64,000 nucleotides of DNA from Psychromonas algarum (lineage in GTDB: Bacteria > Pseudomonadota > Gammaproteobacteria > Enterobacterales > Psychromonadaceae): contig NZ_SNUW01000004.1 of the NCBI RefSeq assembly GCF_004376845.1, positions 62,001 to 126,000 of the forward strand. The letters are read 5' to 3'. The position numbers and the translations under genes were made by a program. The notes below the pieces were generated by a model, which saw only the letters and a program-made list of their open reading frames with translations, ran no database searches and was not told the origin of the DNA. Of this stretch, positions 27,817 through 38,215 are shown piece by piece. Positions within the stretch are counted from its first letter, which is position 1. Each line of letters starts with the position of its first letter.

Positions 27817-29187
27817 GTGAAACTTAAATTTTTAAACTCGCTATTTGTAAGGATATTTGGCACCTTCTGGTTACTCATTTTATTATTAACAACAGCGATT
27901 ATTTTATTACCGAATTTAGACACTCGTAACCTTCAGCCTATTACTAGCAGTGATTTAGAAGACTTAAAACTACAACAACAAAATATTGATCATTTTGTTG
28001 CTCGCAGTCCTCAAGTTGATCTTATGCAGTTATTAGAAACAGATCCTCTTAAAAGTGCTCACCAAATTTATTTAACCACAACTAAAGGCCGTTTGATTAA
28101 CGATAGTGCTCCCGCCAAAATGCGTAACTTTATTGCGAACAGTGATGACCCTAATCGCCCACTTAAAAAAATAAACTTACAAAAAACCTATCTAGGTCCA
28201 ATACAAATAGAAATTCAAGGCAAGAGTCACTACTTATACATCGCCCTATTAAATCAAAAGAAATCATTGGAATTAACTGAATGGTTAATTGATAAGCCAT
28301 TACTCTTATTATTAGTGGCATTAATAATAAGCACGCCTATTTGTGCTTATATTGCATGGTATTTCACACAACCTTTACAACAGTTAAAACAAGCAACAAT
28401 ACAAGTATCAAAAGGGAAATTAGACACGCCTTTTCCTGATATAAAACGAAGTGAAGAGATGAATGAACTTGCTTACTCCATTCAGTTAATGGTCACCTCT
28501 TTAAAGAATATGCTAAAAAATCAAAAGCGATTATTAAGCGATATTTCACATGAATTGCGGTCACCACTGACACGATTAAATTTAGCCTTAGCCATTACTA
28601 AAAAACAAGATGGTGAAAATAAAGCACTCGAACGTATTCAAATAGAAGCTGAACGTATGGAGATAATGATTGGTGAAATGTTAGATATTTCTAGAATACA
28701 ACTGAACGAATATGAGCTCGAACATATTCCTTTACATACTTTCTTTGAAGATTTATTTTTAGATGCCGAATTTGAAGCACAAGAAAATGGTAAAAAATTT
28801 ACTTACCCAGACCTCACAAGCAATGAAATAATTAAAAACGAAATCAGTGTTTTTTATGAGCTTGCTTATCGCGCCATTGAAAATGTTATTCGTAATGCCA
28901 TTAAATATGCAAAATATAACATCATTACTGAGATACTGATTGAAGAGAAAAACATTTCTATTACTATACGTAATGATGGCCCCCTGATCCCGCAATCAGA
29001 ATTAGAAAGTATTTTTAAACCGTTTTATCGTATACATGAATCACGCGAAAGAGAAACTGGCGGAGCAGGTTTAGGACTTAGCATTGCACAAAATGCGATG
29101 CTAAGACATCAAGGGGAAATTTGGGCCGAAAATAAAGATGGGCAAGTCCATATGATTTTACAATTCCCAAGAATTACAAAACAATAG
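27817..29187 (+). CDS. cpxA: Envelope-stress sensor histidine kinase CpxA
   Basis: Inner-membrane kinase of 456 residues. Two membrane segments (about 10-32 and 160-183) enclose a periplasmic sensor domain of roughly 125 residues; then HAMP (YFTQPLQQLKQATIQVSKG), H-box SDISHELRSPLTRL, N-box NVIRNAIKYAKY and G-box GGAGLGLSIAQN. GTG start, with AGGGAAG upstream. In E. coli the cpxR and cpxA frames adjoin; here 213 bases separate them, so cpxA may have its own promoter or be attenuated. Confidence 0.92.
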   Translation: MKLKFLNSLFVRIFGTFWLLILLLTTAIILLPNLDTRNLQPITSSDLEDLKLQQQNIDHFVARSPQVDLMQLLETDPLKSAHQIYLTTTKGRLINDSAPAKMRNFIANSDDPNRPLKKINLQKTYLGPIQIEIQGKSHYLYIALLNQKKSLELTEWLIDKPLLLLLVALIISTPICAYIAWYFTQPLQQLKQATIQVSKGKLDTPFPDIKRSEEMNELAYSIQLMVTSLKNMLKNQKRLLSDISHELRSPLTRLNLALAITKKQDGENKALERIQIEAERMEIMIGEMLDISRIQLNEYELEHIPLHTFFEDLFLDAEFEAQENGKKFTYPDLTSNEIIKNEISVFYELAYRAIENVIRNAIKYAKYNIITEILIEEKNISITIRNDGPLIPQSELESIFKPFYRIHESRERETGGAGLGLSIAQNAMLRHQGEIWAENKDGQVHMILQFPRITKQ

Positions 29188-29282
29188 CAATTACATTAAA
29201 TATGTTATCTAAATTTATTGTGATTGCTATCAAAGCATCTCTATTTAATGAGATAACCATTACCACTAACTGCGAGTAATCT

Positions 29283-29747
29283 ATGATTGAAGTTGCATTG
29301 TACGAACCAGAGATCCCACCGAATACGGGAAACATTATCCGCTTATGCGCGAATACTGGTTGTGTTTTACATTTGATTGAACCACTTGGTTTTGATTTAG
29401 ATGAGAAAAAAGTAAGGCGTGCAGGATTGGATTATCATGAAATGACACATGTTCACCAACATAAAGACTTCGATAGTTTTTTAAAGGCAATTGAAGGAAA
29501 ACGTTTACTTGCTTGCACCACTAAAACAACAACCTATCACCATAATGCCAATTTTCAGGATGGTGATGTTTTATTATTTGGTCCTGAAACTCGAGGTTTA
29601 CCCGCTAGTATTTTAGATGCTTTACCACTTCAACAAAAACTGCGTATTCCAATGAGAGCAGATAGCCGATCTATGAACTTATCTAATGCTGTTTCTGTAT
29701 TTGTATATGAGGCATGGCGCCAATTAGACTTTCCGGGTGCTGTTTAA
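29283..29747 (+). CDS. trmL: tRNA (cytidine(34)-2'-O)-methyltransferase TrmL
   Basis: SPOUT-family methyltransferase of 154 residues that 2'-O-methylates the wobble base of tRNA-Leu species. Knot-forming motifs seen: [30 protein letters not shown] and [26 protein letters not shown]. Length matches the family. Single gene with a downstream bidirectional terminator, converging on recJ. Confidence 0.94.
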   Translation: MIEVALYEPEIPPNTGNIIRLCANTGCVLHLIEPLGFDLDEKKVRRAGLDYHEMTHVHQHKDFDSFLKAIEGKRLLACTTKTTTYHHNANFQDGDVLLFGPETRGLPASILDALPLQQKLRIPMRADSRSMNLSNAVSVFVYEAWRQLDFPGAV

Positions 29748-29759
29748 TAATATTTGATT

Positions 29760-29788
29760 TAAAAAGGAGATGACGACTCTCCTTTTTA
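29760..29788. terminator. Bidirectional terminator between trmL and recJ
   Basis: Stem AAAAAGGAGA / TCTCCTTTTT (29761-29770 with 29778-29787) with a seven-base loop, between convergent genes. Confidence 0.85.
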
Positions 29789-29804
29789 ATTTCCACATCG
29801 AATA

Positions 29805-31538
29805 TTAAGCTTTAGGCTCTATTAGTTGAACTAATAATTGCACCGTTCTTTGTCCTCTAAACTCATTAATATCCAAGCTATAAACACAGGAAACTGTTTT
29901 AACTGATAAGTTTGGCCAAACTTTAGGATCAATATTAAACGCAATAGCATCAATTAATTTATCACCCTGCTGCAAGACCATTTTCAAATGATTTTGACCA
30001 ACAATGCGTTGTTGTTTTAATTCAAAATCACCATCAAAAATAGGAGCAGGGAAACCTTGCCCCCACGGACCAGCATCACGTAATTCCTGTGCAATACTTA
30101 AATCAAATTGTTCAGCACTTAACTGACCATCAGAAAGGATCACATTTTGTAATAACGCATCATCAACTTGTGCTTTTAAAACGGCATTTAAAGTATCGTT
30201 AAATAGCTGAAAGTCTTTTTCTAATAAACTCAAACCTGCGGCCATAGCATGACCACCAAATTTCAAAATCACGCCCGGTATGGTTTTATCCACTAAATCC
30301 AACATATCTCGAATATGAATACCAGGAATAGAACGTGCAGAACCTTTAATTTCACCATTATTAGCACGAGCAAAAGCAAACGTTGGACGATAGTATTTTT
30401 CTTTAATGCGTGATGCAACCAAGCCAATGACACCTTGATGCCAATCTGCTTCAAATAAACATAATGCCAATGGTAGGTTATTTTGATCAATAGATAACTT
30501 TTGTAAACTCAGCATGGCTTCTTGCTGCATGCTTTGTTCTATTTCACGGCGCGACTGGTTTAAACCATCTAATTCTGTTGCTAGCGTATTTGCGCGCATA
30601 TAATCATCGCAAAGTAAGAGCTCAACACCATGGCTCATTTCATCTAGACGACCAGCGGCATTTAAACGCGGCCCTAATGAAAAACCTAAGTCTGTTGCAA
30701 CAAGTTGTTTTTGATTACGTTTAGCCACTTGAATTAATGCACTAATTCCAGGGCGACAAAAACCAGCTCGAATACGAGCAATGCCTTGATGTACTAAAGT
30801 ACGGTTGTTTTCATCTAGTTTCACAACATCGGCAACAGTGCCTAATGCTACAATATCTAAAAAGCTCGCTAAATTAGGGGCTGGAAACTGTGTAAAACAT
30901 CCTTTTTCTTGCATCAATGAACGCAGTGCTAACATCACATAAAACGCAACACCAACACCCGCTAAGTTTTTACTTGGAAAAGTACAACCAACTTGATTAG
31001 GATTGACAATCGCATCTGCAATGGGTGTTTCATCTCCAGGTAGATGGTGATCAGTTACTAACACCTCGATACCCAATGCTTTAGCATGAGCTACACCGCT
31101 AATGCTAGAAATACCATTATCCACTGTCATCAAAACATCGGCACCTTGTTGCATTGCTAAGTCTACAATTTCAGGGCTTAATCCATAACCATAATCAAAT
31201 CTATTTGGTATCAAATAATCTACATTTTGAAAACCTAATGCTCGCAGTGACAAAACACTTAATGCGGTACTCGTTGCCCCATCAGCATCAAAGTCTCCAA
31301 TAATAATGATTTTTTTATGCTTTAAATAAGCTTGATAAAGTAATTCACAGGCCGCATCAATCCCTTTTAGTTGATTAGCATGGATCAAGGTTTGAGTACG
31401 ATTATCTAACTCACTTGCAGCAGTAATACCACGATTCGCATAAAGCTTTGTGAGTAAAGGTGAGCAGGATAATGACAATAAACTTGCATCATATTCTGGA
31501 CGTTGTTGAACTTGTATTTTTGTTGTTTCTTGAGACAT
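29805..31538 (-). CDS. recJ: Single-strand-specific exonuclease RecJ
   Basis: 5'-to-3' single-strand DNA exonuclease of 577 residues, used in recombination and mismatch repair. DHH phosphoesterase motifs: IGDFDADGATSTAL (around residue 80), TVDNGISS, VTDHHLP, and LGTVADVVKL; the DHHA1 part has GSARSIPG and FGGHAMAAGLSL. A C-terminal OB-type region follows. It lies after dsbC, 74 bases apart, in the xerD-dsbC-recJ order known from E. coli. prfB and lysS, which follow there, are absent. Confidence 0.95.
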   Translation of the reverse strand: MSQETTKIQVQQRPEYDASLLSLSCSPLLTKLYANRGITAASELDNRTQTLIHANQLKGIDAACELLYQAYLKHKKIIIIGDFDADGATSTALSVLSLRALGFQNVDYLIPNRFDYGYGLSPEIVDLAMQQGADVLMTVDNGISSISGVAHAKALGIEVLVTDHHLPGDETPIADAIVNPNQVGCTFPSKNLAGVGVAFYVMLALRSLMQEKGCFTQFPAPNLASFLDIVALGTVADVVKLDENNRTLVHQGIARIRAGFCRPGISALIQVAKRNQKQLVATDLGFSLGPRLNAAGRLDEMSHGVELLLCDDYMRANTLATELDGLNQSRREIEQSMQQEAMLSLQKLSIDQNNLPLALCLFEADWHQGVIGLVASRIKEKYYRPTFAFARANNGEIKGSARSIPGIHIRDMLDLVDKTIPGVILKFGGHAMAAGLSLLEKDFQLFNDTLNAVLKAQVDDALLQNVILSDGQLSAEQFDLSIAQELRDAGPWGQGFPAPIFDGDFELKQQRIVGQNHLKMVLQQGDKLIDAIAFNIDPKVWPNLSVKTVSCVYSLDINEFRGQRTVQLLVQLIEPKA

Positions 31539-31611
31539 AAAAAAACTGCACGATAAAGGAACATCTGTGCAGTCTATTATGAATAAGAATGTAGAAGAAG
31601 TACTAGTCTAG

Positions 31612-32370
31612 TTATTTTTTTTCATTTTCTTTTAATACTTGAAGTAAACGATCTGCAGGTAAGTAACCAGGCATTGCCGTTCCGTCCTCAAAGAATAAAG
31701 CAGGCGTACCATTAACGCCTAATAAAACACCTAACTCATACTGCTCTTTAACTGTGTTATCACAAGAAACAGGAGGAATTGAACGACGGTGCTTAGCATT
31801 GTCCATTGCTAATTTAGGATCCTCTGAACACCAAACCGAAACCATTGTATGGTAAGCACTTGAATTAACGCCACCACGTGGGAAAGCAAGGTAGCGGATA
31901 GTGATCCCTGCTTTATTATAATCAGCCATTTCAGAGTGCAGCTTTTGACAGTAACCACAACTTGTATCTGTAAATACTGTAACAACATATTTTTCGTTAT
32001 CAGCTTTATAAACAATCATGTCTTTTTCAAAATCTTTCATTTTAGCAAAATGTTCAGCTGTATTTGCACGGCGCAATTGTTCAATCTTCTCACCGGTTAA
32101 ATTTTTCATATTATTATCTAAATCATACATATTACCGTTGATCAGGAACTTACCATCTTCACTGATATAATAAATAGCGCCTGCAGCAACAACCTCATAC
32201 AAACCTTTTACTGGCGATTCGTTTATTGCCGTTACATTAACTTTCAATGAGTGTAATTTTTTATTTAAAGTATCTTGCACTTCTTTTGAAATAGCTGCAA
32301 AGCTGCTTGTACTAACTAACAACCCCACTATTAATGTAGCAATACTTTTTTTAATACTTAACATAGACAT
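31612..32370 (-). CDS. dsbC: Thiol:disulfide isomerase DsbC
   Basis: Periplasmic dimeric disulfide isomerase of 252 residues. Signal peptide MSMLSIKKSIATLIVGLLVSTSSFA, N-terminal dimerisation domain (about 26-90), then a thioredoxin fold with active site CGYC (DTSCGYCQKLH, around residue 128) and the cis-Pro loop GVNGTPALFF. A further Cys pair (VWCSEDP and PPVSCDN) matches the structural disulfide of the E. coli protein. AGGA is ten bases upstream of the ATG. Middle gene of xerD-dsbC-recJ. Confidence 0.94.
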   Translation of the reverse strand: MSMLSIKKSIATLIVGLLVSTSSFAAISKEVQDTLNKKLHSLKVNVTAINESPVKGLYEVVAAGAIYYISEDGKFLINGNMYDLDNNMKNLTGEKIEQLRRANTAEHFAKMKDFEKDMIVYKADNEKYVVTVFTDTSCGYCQKLHSEMADYNKAGITIRYLAFPRGGVNSSAYHTMVSVWCSEDPKLAMDNAKHRRSIPPVSCDNTVKEQYELGVLLGVNGTPALFFEDGTAMPGYLPADRLLQVLKENEKK

Positions 32371-32561
32371 AGATATACTTTCCTAACCGATTAAATTAAC
32401 GAATAACGTCTGATTATGCCTATATTAAGGCACAAAGTGAATGTGAATTACACGCGCAAGTTTGCATTCTAGACAACAGAGTTCTGTAAAGTGATATTGC
32501 AATCCCCCACAAACACGACCTAGGTTTTATTTAAAAAATTTCACTGTATAAAAAATAAACT

Positions 32562-33458
32562 TTAAGCTCGAGGATGATGTTCACTGTGTAATGTTTTTAA
32601 CCTATCTTTTGCGATATGCGTATAAATTTGTGTGGTAGATAAATCACTGTGCCCTAAGAGCATTTGTACGACACGTAAGTCCGCACCATAGTTCAATAAA
32701 TGAGTCGCAAAAGCGTGTCGTAAAACATGGGGGGATAATGCCTCTTTATCAATTCCAGCTAATTGTGCATAGAATTTAATACGATGCCAAAAAGTCTGCC
32801 TAACCATTTGTGAGCCACGGCGACTAGGAAATAAAACATCACTACTTTGCCCTGATAATAATGAAGATCGCATCTCTTCTATATAACGCTCAAGCCAATA
32901 CACCGATTCTTCACCTAAAGGTACAAGTCGTGTTTTATTACCTTTACCTGTTACTCGAATAACACCTTGTTGTAAGTTAATTTCTTCCATTGTTAAACCA
33001 ACTAACTCAGAAACTCGTAACCCCGTTGCATACAAAACCTCTAACATTGCTTTATCTCGAAACTGTACAGGATCATTTAAATCAGGCGCACACAACAATG
33101 CATCTACTTCCGATTCTGATAATGATTTAGGTAATGGCTTTACTATTTTAGGGCTTTCTAATTTGGCACTTGGATCATCCTCGCGAATTTTTTCTCTACA
33201 TAAATATTGATAATAACGGCGAATGGCACTCATTAAACGAGCAGTAGAGGTATTTTTATAATCAATATCACCTTGTAAACGCGATTCAAAATACATAGAA
33301 AGATGCTGTTCCGTTGCATCACTTAACGAAACTTCATGTTGTTGACAAAAAACTTCAACCAAAGTGAGGTCATGACGGTACGAATCTAAGGTATTTTTTG
33401 ATAACCCTCGCTCTAACCAAAGTGAATCCAAAAATTGTTCAATGCTTAATACTTCCAT
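32562..33458 (-). CDS. xerD: Tyrosine recombinase XerD
   Basis: Site-specific recombinase of 298 residues that resolves chromosome dimers at dif with XerC. N-terminal SAM-like core-binding domain (FLDSLWLERGLSKNTLDSYRHDL) and catalytic domain with Arg in YATGLRVSELVG, Lys in GKGNKTR, HVLRHAFATH, LGHSDLSTTQIYTH with Tyr. The length and full catalytic set fit the housekeeping enzyme, and the dsbC-recJ neighbours exclude an integrase of a mobile element. Confidence 0.96.
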   Translation of the reverse strand: MEVLSIEQFLDSLWLERGLSKNTLDSYRHDLTLVEVFCQQHEVSLSDATEQHLSMYFESRLQGDIDYKNTSTARLMSAIRRYYQYLCREKIREDDPSAKLESPKIVKPLPKSLSESEVDALLCAPDLNDPVQFRDKAMLEVLYATGLRVSELVGLTMEEINLQQGVIRVTGKGNKTRLVPLGEESVYWLERYIEEMRSSLLSGQSSDVLFPSRRGSQMVRQTFWHRIKFYAQLAGIDKEALSPHVLRHAFATHLLNYGADLRVVQMLLGHSDLSTTQIYTHIAKDRLKTLHSEHHPRA

Positions 33459-33514
33459 TTCGATTGCCTTAACGGTAAATTAGCGACTCTTTTATCGTTA
33501 CTCAAAGGTCACTT

Positions 33515-34033
33515 ATGAAAATTGGTTTATTTTATGGCTCTAGCACTTGTTATACAGAAATTGCAGCAGAAAAGATTCAAGCAGAGCTAGGCGAATCATT
33601 AGTAGACCTATTTAACATAAAAGAAGAGGGTTTAAGCAAGATAAATGATTACGATATCGTCATATTAGGTATTTCAACTTGGGATTATGGCGAACTTCAA
33701 GAAGATTGGGGTAAATTATGGGATCAGATAGATGGCTTGAATGTAAAAGATAAAATAGTTGCCATCTTTGGCTTGGGTGATCAAGATGGTTACAGCGAAT
33801 GGTTTATAGATGCTGTTGGTATGTTGCATGACGAATTACTACCTCAACAACCTAAATTTATTGGATACTGGCCCGTTGAAGGATATAAGTTTGATGCCTC
33901 TAAAGCTGTTACTGAAGATGGACAATATTTTGTTGGTTTAGCATTAGATGAAGATACGCAGTATGAATTAAGCGACCAACGAATCAGTGACTGGTGTTTA
34001 CAAATATTAGAAGAAATCTCAGAAACTCTGTAA
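33515..34033 (+). CDS. fldB: Flavodoxin FldB
   Basis: FMN-binding electron carrier of 172 residues. The phosphate loop [16 protein letters not shown] begins the protein, and [13 protein letters not shown] and [15 protein letters not shown] supply flavin-stacking Trp/Tyr sites. Divergent from xerD, the same arrangement as in E. coli, which favours FldB over FldA. AAAGG eight bases before ATG. Its terminator follows immediately. In this window it could also serve the PflA radical enzyme as electron donor, which is inference. Confidence 0.92.
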   Translation: MKIGLFYGSSTCYTEIAAEKIQAELGESLVDLFNIKEEGLSKINDYDIVILGISTWDYGELQEDWGKLWDQIDGLNVKDKIVAIFGLGDQDGYSEWFIDAVGMLHDELLPQQPKFIGYWPVEGYKFDASKAVTEDGQYFVGLALDEDTQYELSDQRISDWCLQILEEISETL

Positions 34034-34041
34034 TTACACAA

Positions 34042-34069
34042 AGGGGGAATCACTCCCCCACTATTTTTT
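34042..34069 (+). terminator. Rho-independent terminator of fldB
   Basis: GGGGGA / TCCCCC stem (34043-34048 with 34054-34059), five-base loop, then TATTTTTT, eight bases after the stop. Confidence 0.88.
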
Positions 34070-34590
34070 AGTCTTAGTCTTTATATTTATCAAACAATCT
34101 AATGCCTCATTTTAATTTTCATGCTTTCTTTAAAAATCGACGTTGCCAATTTTATTTAACAGTTTCTTAGTTCCCCATCCAATTTGTAATTTTCAGGCAT
34201 ACTTATACCTTTATAAGAGCAGTAGAATAAGGTAATTACATTTTAAGGTTACGTTGCTTATAACCGATTGGATATAAAGCCCCTTAGATATATTTAAATT
34301 ATTATAATTAATATCTACTTAGGGAGGGTATAGTAATTGGTAGCTTGATTACTGACAAAAAAACTTTATAAAAAATAACATAACAAATAATCTTTTTAAG
34401 GTTCGTTGATTTTATACCCAAAACATAATATAAATGTGTTCAAGTATTAAGCAGTAAATGACAACAACAATTCATTTTGAAAATAAATAACAAAAAAAAG
34501 ACTTAAAAGTACTTTTTTTATTTAAAAATGTAATAAAGAATCAATTTAACGGACTGAAACTGTAATTTAATTACAAGTTTCTTGCAGAAA
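34070..34590. other. Intergenic region upstream of the pfl promoter
   Basis: More than 500 bases of AT-rich sequence with no supported gene. One imperfect inverted repeat (about 34280-34324: CCCTTAGATAT paired with ATATCTA-CTT-AGGG, three-base bulge) stands out. The length suggests several regulator sites for pfl, as in E. coli, but I can name only the FNR box that follows. Confidence 0.35.
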
Positions 34591-34636
34591 TTGATTTAAA
34601 TCAAGATTTATATAAAGACATTTGATAGACTAAATA
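34591..34636 (+). promoter_or_regulatory. FNR-dependent promoter of the pfl region
   Basis: TTGATTTAAATCAA at 34591-34604 is a perfect FNR palindrome (TTGAT-N4-ATCAA). From its centre, 41.5 bases downstream is about 34639; -10-like TAGACT or TAAATA lie at 34626-34636. This is class II activator geometry for anaerobic transcription toward the small frame at 34664 and pflB. Confidence 0.75.
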
Positions 34637-34663
34637 CTAATCCATCACGGGGTAACTTCTAAG

Positions 34664-34846
34664 ATGCAAACAGATATTAAAATTGATGAATTCTTATATC
34701 ATCAAACAGTCAAAAAAGTTGATATTACTGCACAAAATACTGCAAGTAACTTTTTTGTGTCTGAATTTCATTTTATTCCCCAAATATGCATGCTTATTAC
34801 CTCTCTTTTTATTTGTGCCTTATTATTGGCATCACCTATACCTTAA
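34664..34846 (+). CDS. Possible 60-residue membrane peptide in the pflB leader
   Basis: Uncertain small gene. It encodes 60 residues: a polar first half and one hydrophobic segment (FIPQICMLITSLFICALLLA, about residues 36-57). It begins some 25 bases after the predicted FNR-dependent start site and ends 91 bases before pflB, the place where focA (formate channel) usually sits. The ribosome binding site is weak (GGGG is about 12 bases away). One membrane helix cannot be a FocA. It could be a leader peptide, a real micropeptide or chance. Confidence 0.3.
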   Translation: MQTDIKIDEFLYHQTVKKVDITAQNTASNFFVSEFHFIPQICMLITSLFICALLLASPIP

Positions 34847-34937
34847 TTGTCAGACATTGCACTGGATAAATAATTTACATTTTGAACTAAACACTTTTTA
34901 ACTATTTTTTAATCACTAACTATAAAGGTAAATCTTT

Positions 34938-37223
34938 ATGACTAAATTGAACGAAGAATTTGTATCAGCATGGGAAGGCTTTGCTGGTGACACTTGGAAA
35001 ACTGAAGTTAACGTTCGTGACTTCATCCAACAAAACTATACTCCATTTGAAGGCGATGAAAGCTTCCTAGCTGACGCGACACCTGCAACAGATACATTGT
35101 GGGAAAAAGTAATGGAAGGCATCAAGCTAGAAAATAGCACACATGCTCCTGTAGATTTCGATACTGATGTTGTTTCTACTATTACAGCACATGATGCTGG
35201 TTACATTAACCAAGAACTAGAAACTATTGTTGGTTTACAAACTGAAAAACCATTAAAACGTGCGATTATCCCTAATGGTGGTATTCGTATGATCGATGGT
35301 TCTTGTAAAGTTTACGGTAAAGAACTTGATCCAGGCATTCGCCAAACTTATTCAGAATTCCGTAAAACTCATAACCAAGGTGTTTTTGATGTTTATACTG
35401 GCGATATTCTTAAATGTCGTAAATCAGGTGTATTAACAGGTTTACCAGATGCTTACGGTCGTGGCCGTATTATCGGTGATTACCGTCGTGTTACACTTTA
35501 CGGTATTGATTACCTAATGGCAGAAAAAGCAGCTCAACATAAAAGTTTAGAAGCTGAACTTATTGCTGGTACTTCATTAGAAGATACGTTGAAATTACGT
35601 GAAGAAATCTTCGAACAATACCGCGCTTTAGCTCAAATTAAAGAGATGGCTGCTAAATACGGTTCTGATATTTCAGGTCCAGCAACTAACGCGAAAGAAG
35701 CAATCCAATGGACTTACTTCGGTTACTTAGCTGCAATCAAATCTCAAAATGGCGCTGCAATGTCATTTGGTCGTACAGCGACTTTCCTAGATATTTACCT
35801 AGAGAAAGATTTACAAGCTGGTGTGATCACAGAAACTGAAGCACAAGAACTTATCGATCACTTAGTAATGAAACTACGTATGGTTCGTTTCCTACGTACT
35901 CCTGAATATGATGATCTATTCTCTGGTGACCCAATTTGGGCAACAGAATCTATCGGTGGTATGGGTGTAGATGGTCGTACGCTTGTTACTAAAAACAGCT
36001 TCCGTTTCCTACATACTCAATACACTATGGGTCCTTCTCCAGAGCCAAACATTACTGTTTTATGGTCTGAGCAACTACCTCTAAACTTCAAAAAATACTG
36101 TGCAAAAGTATCAATCGATACTTCTTCTATCCAGTATGAAAATGATGATTTAATGCGTACTGATTTCGACAACGATGACTATGCTATCGCTTGTTGTGTA
36201 TCACCAATGGTTGTTGGTAAACAAATGCAATTCTTTGGTGCTCGTGCAAACTTAGCAAAAACACTTCTGTACTCGATCAATGGTGGTGTTGATGAAAAAT
36301 CTAAAATGCAAGTTGGCCCTAAAACAATCCCAGCAATTACTGGTGAAGTTTTAGATTTCGATGAAGTTTATGCAAATCTTGATCACTTCATGGATTGGTT
36401 AGCAGAACAATACGTGACTGCACTTAACTGTATTCACTACATGCATGACAAATACAGCTACGAAGCTGCATTAATGGCACTTCATGACCGTGACGTTACT
36501 CGTACAATGGCATGTGGTATTGCTGGCCTTTCAATTGCAGCAGATTCATTAGCAGCAATTAAATACGCAACAGTTCGACCTGTTCGTGATGAAGACGGTA
36601 TTGCAACTGACTTTGAAATTGAAGGTGATTACCCTAAATTTGGTAACAATGACCCACGTGTTGATGATATTGCTTGTGAACTTGTTGAAACGTTCATGAA
36701 AAAAATCAAATCACGTCCAATGTACCGTAATGCACGTGCTACACAGTCTATCCTTACTATTACATCTAACGTTGTATACGGTAAGAAAACTGGTAACACA
36801 CCTGACGGTCGTCGTGCTGGTACTCCATTTGCACCAGGTGCAAACCCAATGCACGGTCGTGATGAGAAAGGTGCTGTTGCATCATTAACATCTGTTTCTA
36901 AACTACCGTTTGCTTACGCACAGGATGGTATTTCTTACACATTCTCAATCGTACCAAATGCATTAGGTAAAACAGATGATTCTCAAAAATCAAACTTAGC
37001 TGGCCTAATGGATGGTTACTTTAAACACACGCCTGAAATTGAAGGTGGACAACACTTAAACGTAAACGTGATGAACCGTGAAACGTTATTAGATGCAATG
37101 GATCACCCTGAGAAATACCCTCAGCTAACTATCCGTGTATCTGGTTACGCAGTACGCTTTAACTCACTAACTAAAGAACAACAAAGTGATGTAATTACGC
37201 GTACATTTACAGCGACTCTGTAA
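34938..37223 (+). CDS. pflB: Formate C-acetyltransferase (pyruvate formate-lyase) PflB
   Basis: Glycyl radical enzyme of 761 residues that splits pyruvate with CoA into formate and acetyl-CoA under anoxia. The active-site Cys-Cys is in [12 protein letters not shown] (around residue 418), and the radical Gly in [10 protein letters not shown] near the C-terminus (around 735). Length matches E. coli (760). AAAGG lies nine bases before ATG. The preferred codons look those of a highly expressed gene. A strong terminator separates it from pflA, so the activase is made at a lower level. No focA precedes it. Confidence 0.98.
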   Translation: MTKLNEEFVSAWEGFAGDTWKTEVNVRDFIQQNYTPFEGDESFLADATPATDTLWEKVMEGIKLENSTHAPVDFDTDVVSTITAHDAGYINQELETIVGLQTEKPLKRAIIPNGGIRMIDGSCKVYGKELDPGIRQTYSEFRKTHNQGVFDVYTGDILKCRKSGVLTGLPDAYGRGRIIGDYRRVTLYGIDYLMAEKAAQHKSLEAELIAGTSLEDTLKLREEIFEQYRALAQIKEMAAKYGSDISGPATNAKEAIQWTYFGYLAAIKSQNGAAMSFGRTATFLDIYLEKDLQAGVITETEAQELIDHLVMKLRMVRFLRTPEYDDLFSGDPIWATESIGGMGVDGRTLVTKNSFRFLHTQYTMGPSPEPNITVLWSEQLPLNFKKYCAKVSIDTSSIQYENDDLMRTDFDNDDYAIACCVSPMVVGKQMQFFGARANLAKTLLYSINGGVDEKSKMQVGPKTIPAITGEVLDFDEVYANLDHFMDWLAEQYVTALNCIHYMHDKYSYEAALMALHDRDVTRTMACGIAGLSIAADSLAAIKYATVRPVRDEDGIATDFEIEGDYPKFGNNDPRVDDIACELVETFMKKIKSRPMYRNARATQSILTITSNVVYGKKTGNTPDGRRAGTPFAPGANPMHGRDEKGAVASLTSVSKLPFAYAQDGISYTFSIVPNALGKTDDSQKSNLAGLMDGYFKHTPEIEGGQHLNVNVMNRETLLDAMDHPEKYPQLTIRVSGYAVRFNSLTKEQQSDVITRTFTATL

Positions 37224-37271
37224 AAATAAGCGATAAACAGGTTAACTTTTTGTTTAGCCTGTTATAATTAG

Positions 37272-37309
37272 AAAAGGTTTCATCTTTGCGGATGAAACCT
37301 TTCTTTTTA
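37272..37309 (+). terminator. Terminator between pflB and pflA
   Basis: Perfect 12-base stem AAAGGTTTCATC / GATGAAACCTTT (37273-37284 with 37291-37302), then CTTTTT, about 50 bases after the pflB stop. Confidence 0.9.
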
Positions 37310-37386
37310 GCATAATGAAAATAATTATTTGTATTATTTTAAAGAAAGAGTTAATACTAATAATTAATTTTTGATGAGGTTATAAA

Positions 37387-38127
37387 ATGTCGGTCATTGG
37401 ACGCGTACACTCAATAGAAACCTGCGGTACGGTTGACGGCCCAGGAATACGCTTTATTATTTTTCTACAAGGCTGTTTAATGCGTTGTAAGTATTGCCAT
37501 AATCGTGATACTTGGGATACAGAAGGCGGTAAAGAAACAACGGTTGAAGAATTAATGAAGGAATTACTGCAATACCGTAATTTTATGGAAGCATCAGGCG
37601 GTGGTATTACTATTTCAGGTGGTGAAGCAATGCTTCAACCTGAATTTGTTCAAGCGATGTTTGAAGCTTGCCGATTAGAAGGTATCCATACATGTTTAGA
37701 TACAAACGGTTTTGTTCGTAAAATAGATCAAACAACTAAAAATGTATTAAATAGCACCGATCTTGTCTTATTAGATATCAAACAAATGGATAATGCTAAA
37801 CATATTGATTTAACTCATGTGAGTAATAAATACACATTAGAGTTTGCTAAATATTTAGCGGAACATGATCAAGATGTTTACTTGCGCTATGTAGTTGTAC
37901 CCGGCATTACGGATTGCCTTGAAGATGCACATGCATTAGGTAAATTTATTGAGCCTATGAAAAACATAGTGAAAATTGAAATGTTACCTTATCACGAACT
38001 TGGCCGACATAAATGGATTGCAATGGGTGAGAATTATCCACTCGAGGGAGTAAATCCTCCATCAAGAGAATCTATGGTTGCAGTACAAAACGTGTTACTT
38101 CAATATCACAGTGACGTTATTTTCTAA
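37387..38127 (+). CDS. pflA: Pyruvate formate-lyase activating enzyme PflA
   Basis: Radical SAM enzyme of 246 residues that makes the glycyl radical on PflB. The cluster-binding motif [10 protein letters not shown] (Cys-x3-Cys-x2-Cys, around residue 30) is intact, followed by [17 protein letters not shown] and LDTNGFV, the SAM-binding strands. GAGG is seven bases before ATG. It lies 163 bases after pflB, behind the pflB terminator, with a hairpin after its stop. Confidence 0.96.
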   Translation: MSVIGRVHSIETCGTVDGPGIRFIIFLQGCLMRCKYCHNRDTWDTEGGKETTVEELMKELLQYRNFMEASGGGITISGGEAMLQPEFVQAMFEACRLEGIHTCLDTNGFVRKIDQTTKNVLNSTDLVLLDIKQMDNAKHIDLTHVSNKYTLEFAKYLAEHDQDVYLRYVVVPGITDCLEDAHALGKFIEPMKNIVKIEMLPYHELGRHKWIAMGENYPLEGVNPPSRESMVAVQNVLLQYHSDVIF

Positions 38128-38153
38128 AGGTTGATTACAACTTTTAATGATTA

Positions 38154-38184
38154 AATTAAGGCAGTTTTTACTGCCTTAATTTCA
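38154..38184 (+). terminator. Hairpin after pflA, probable terminator
   Basis: Perfect 12-base stem AATTAAGGCAGT / ACTGCCTTAATT (38154-38165 with 38170-38181), TTTT loop, but a poor T-tail (TTTC). It lies about 27 bases after the pflA stop. Confidence 0.65.
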
Positions 38185-38215
38185 CCTCCAAACTTAATCT
38201 TTAAGTAACAATGTT

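Noticed and set aside
32562-33458. Tyrosine recombinase as a sign of a mobile element
   Set aside because: It is XerD in the conserved xerD-dsbC-recJ order; no attachment repeats, tRNA or cargo genes are nearby.
34683-34901. Second overlapping frame of 72 codons in the pflB leader
   Set aside because: Ends within the spacer, no ribosome binding site, and odd composition; the 60-codon frame starting at 34664 is the better, though still weak, candidate.
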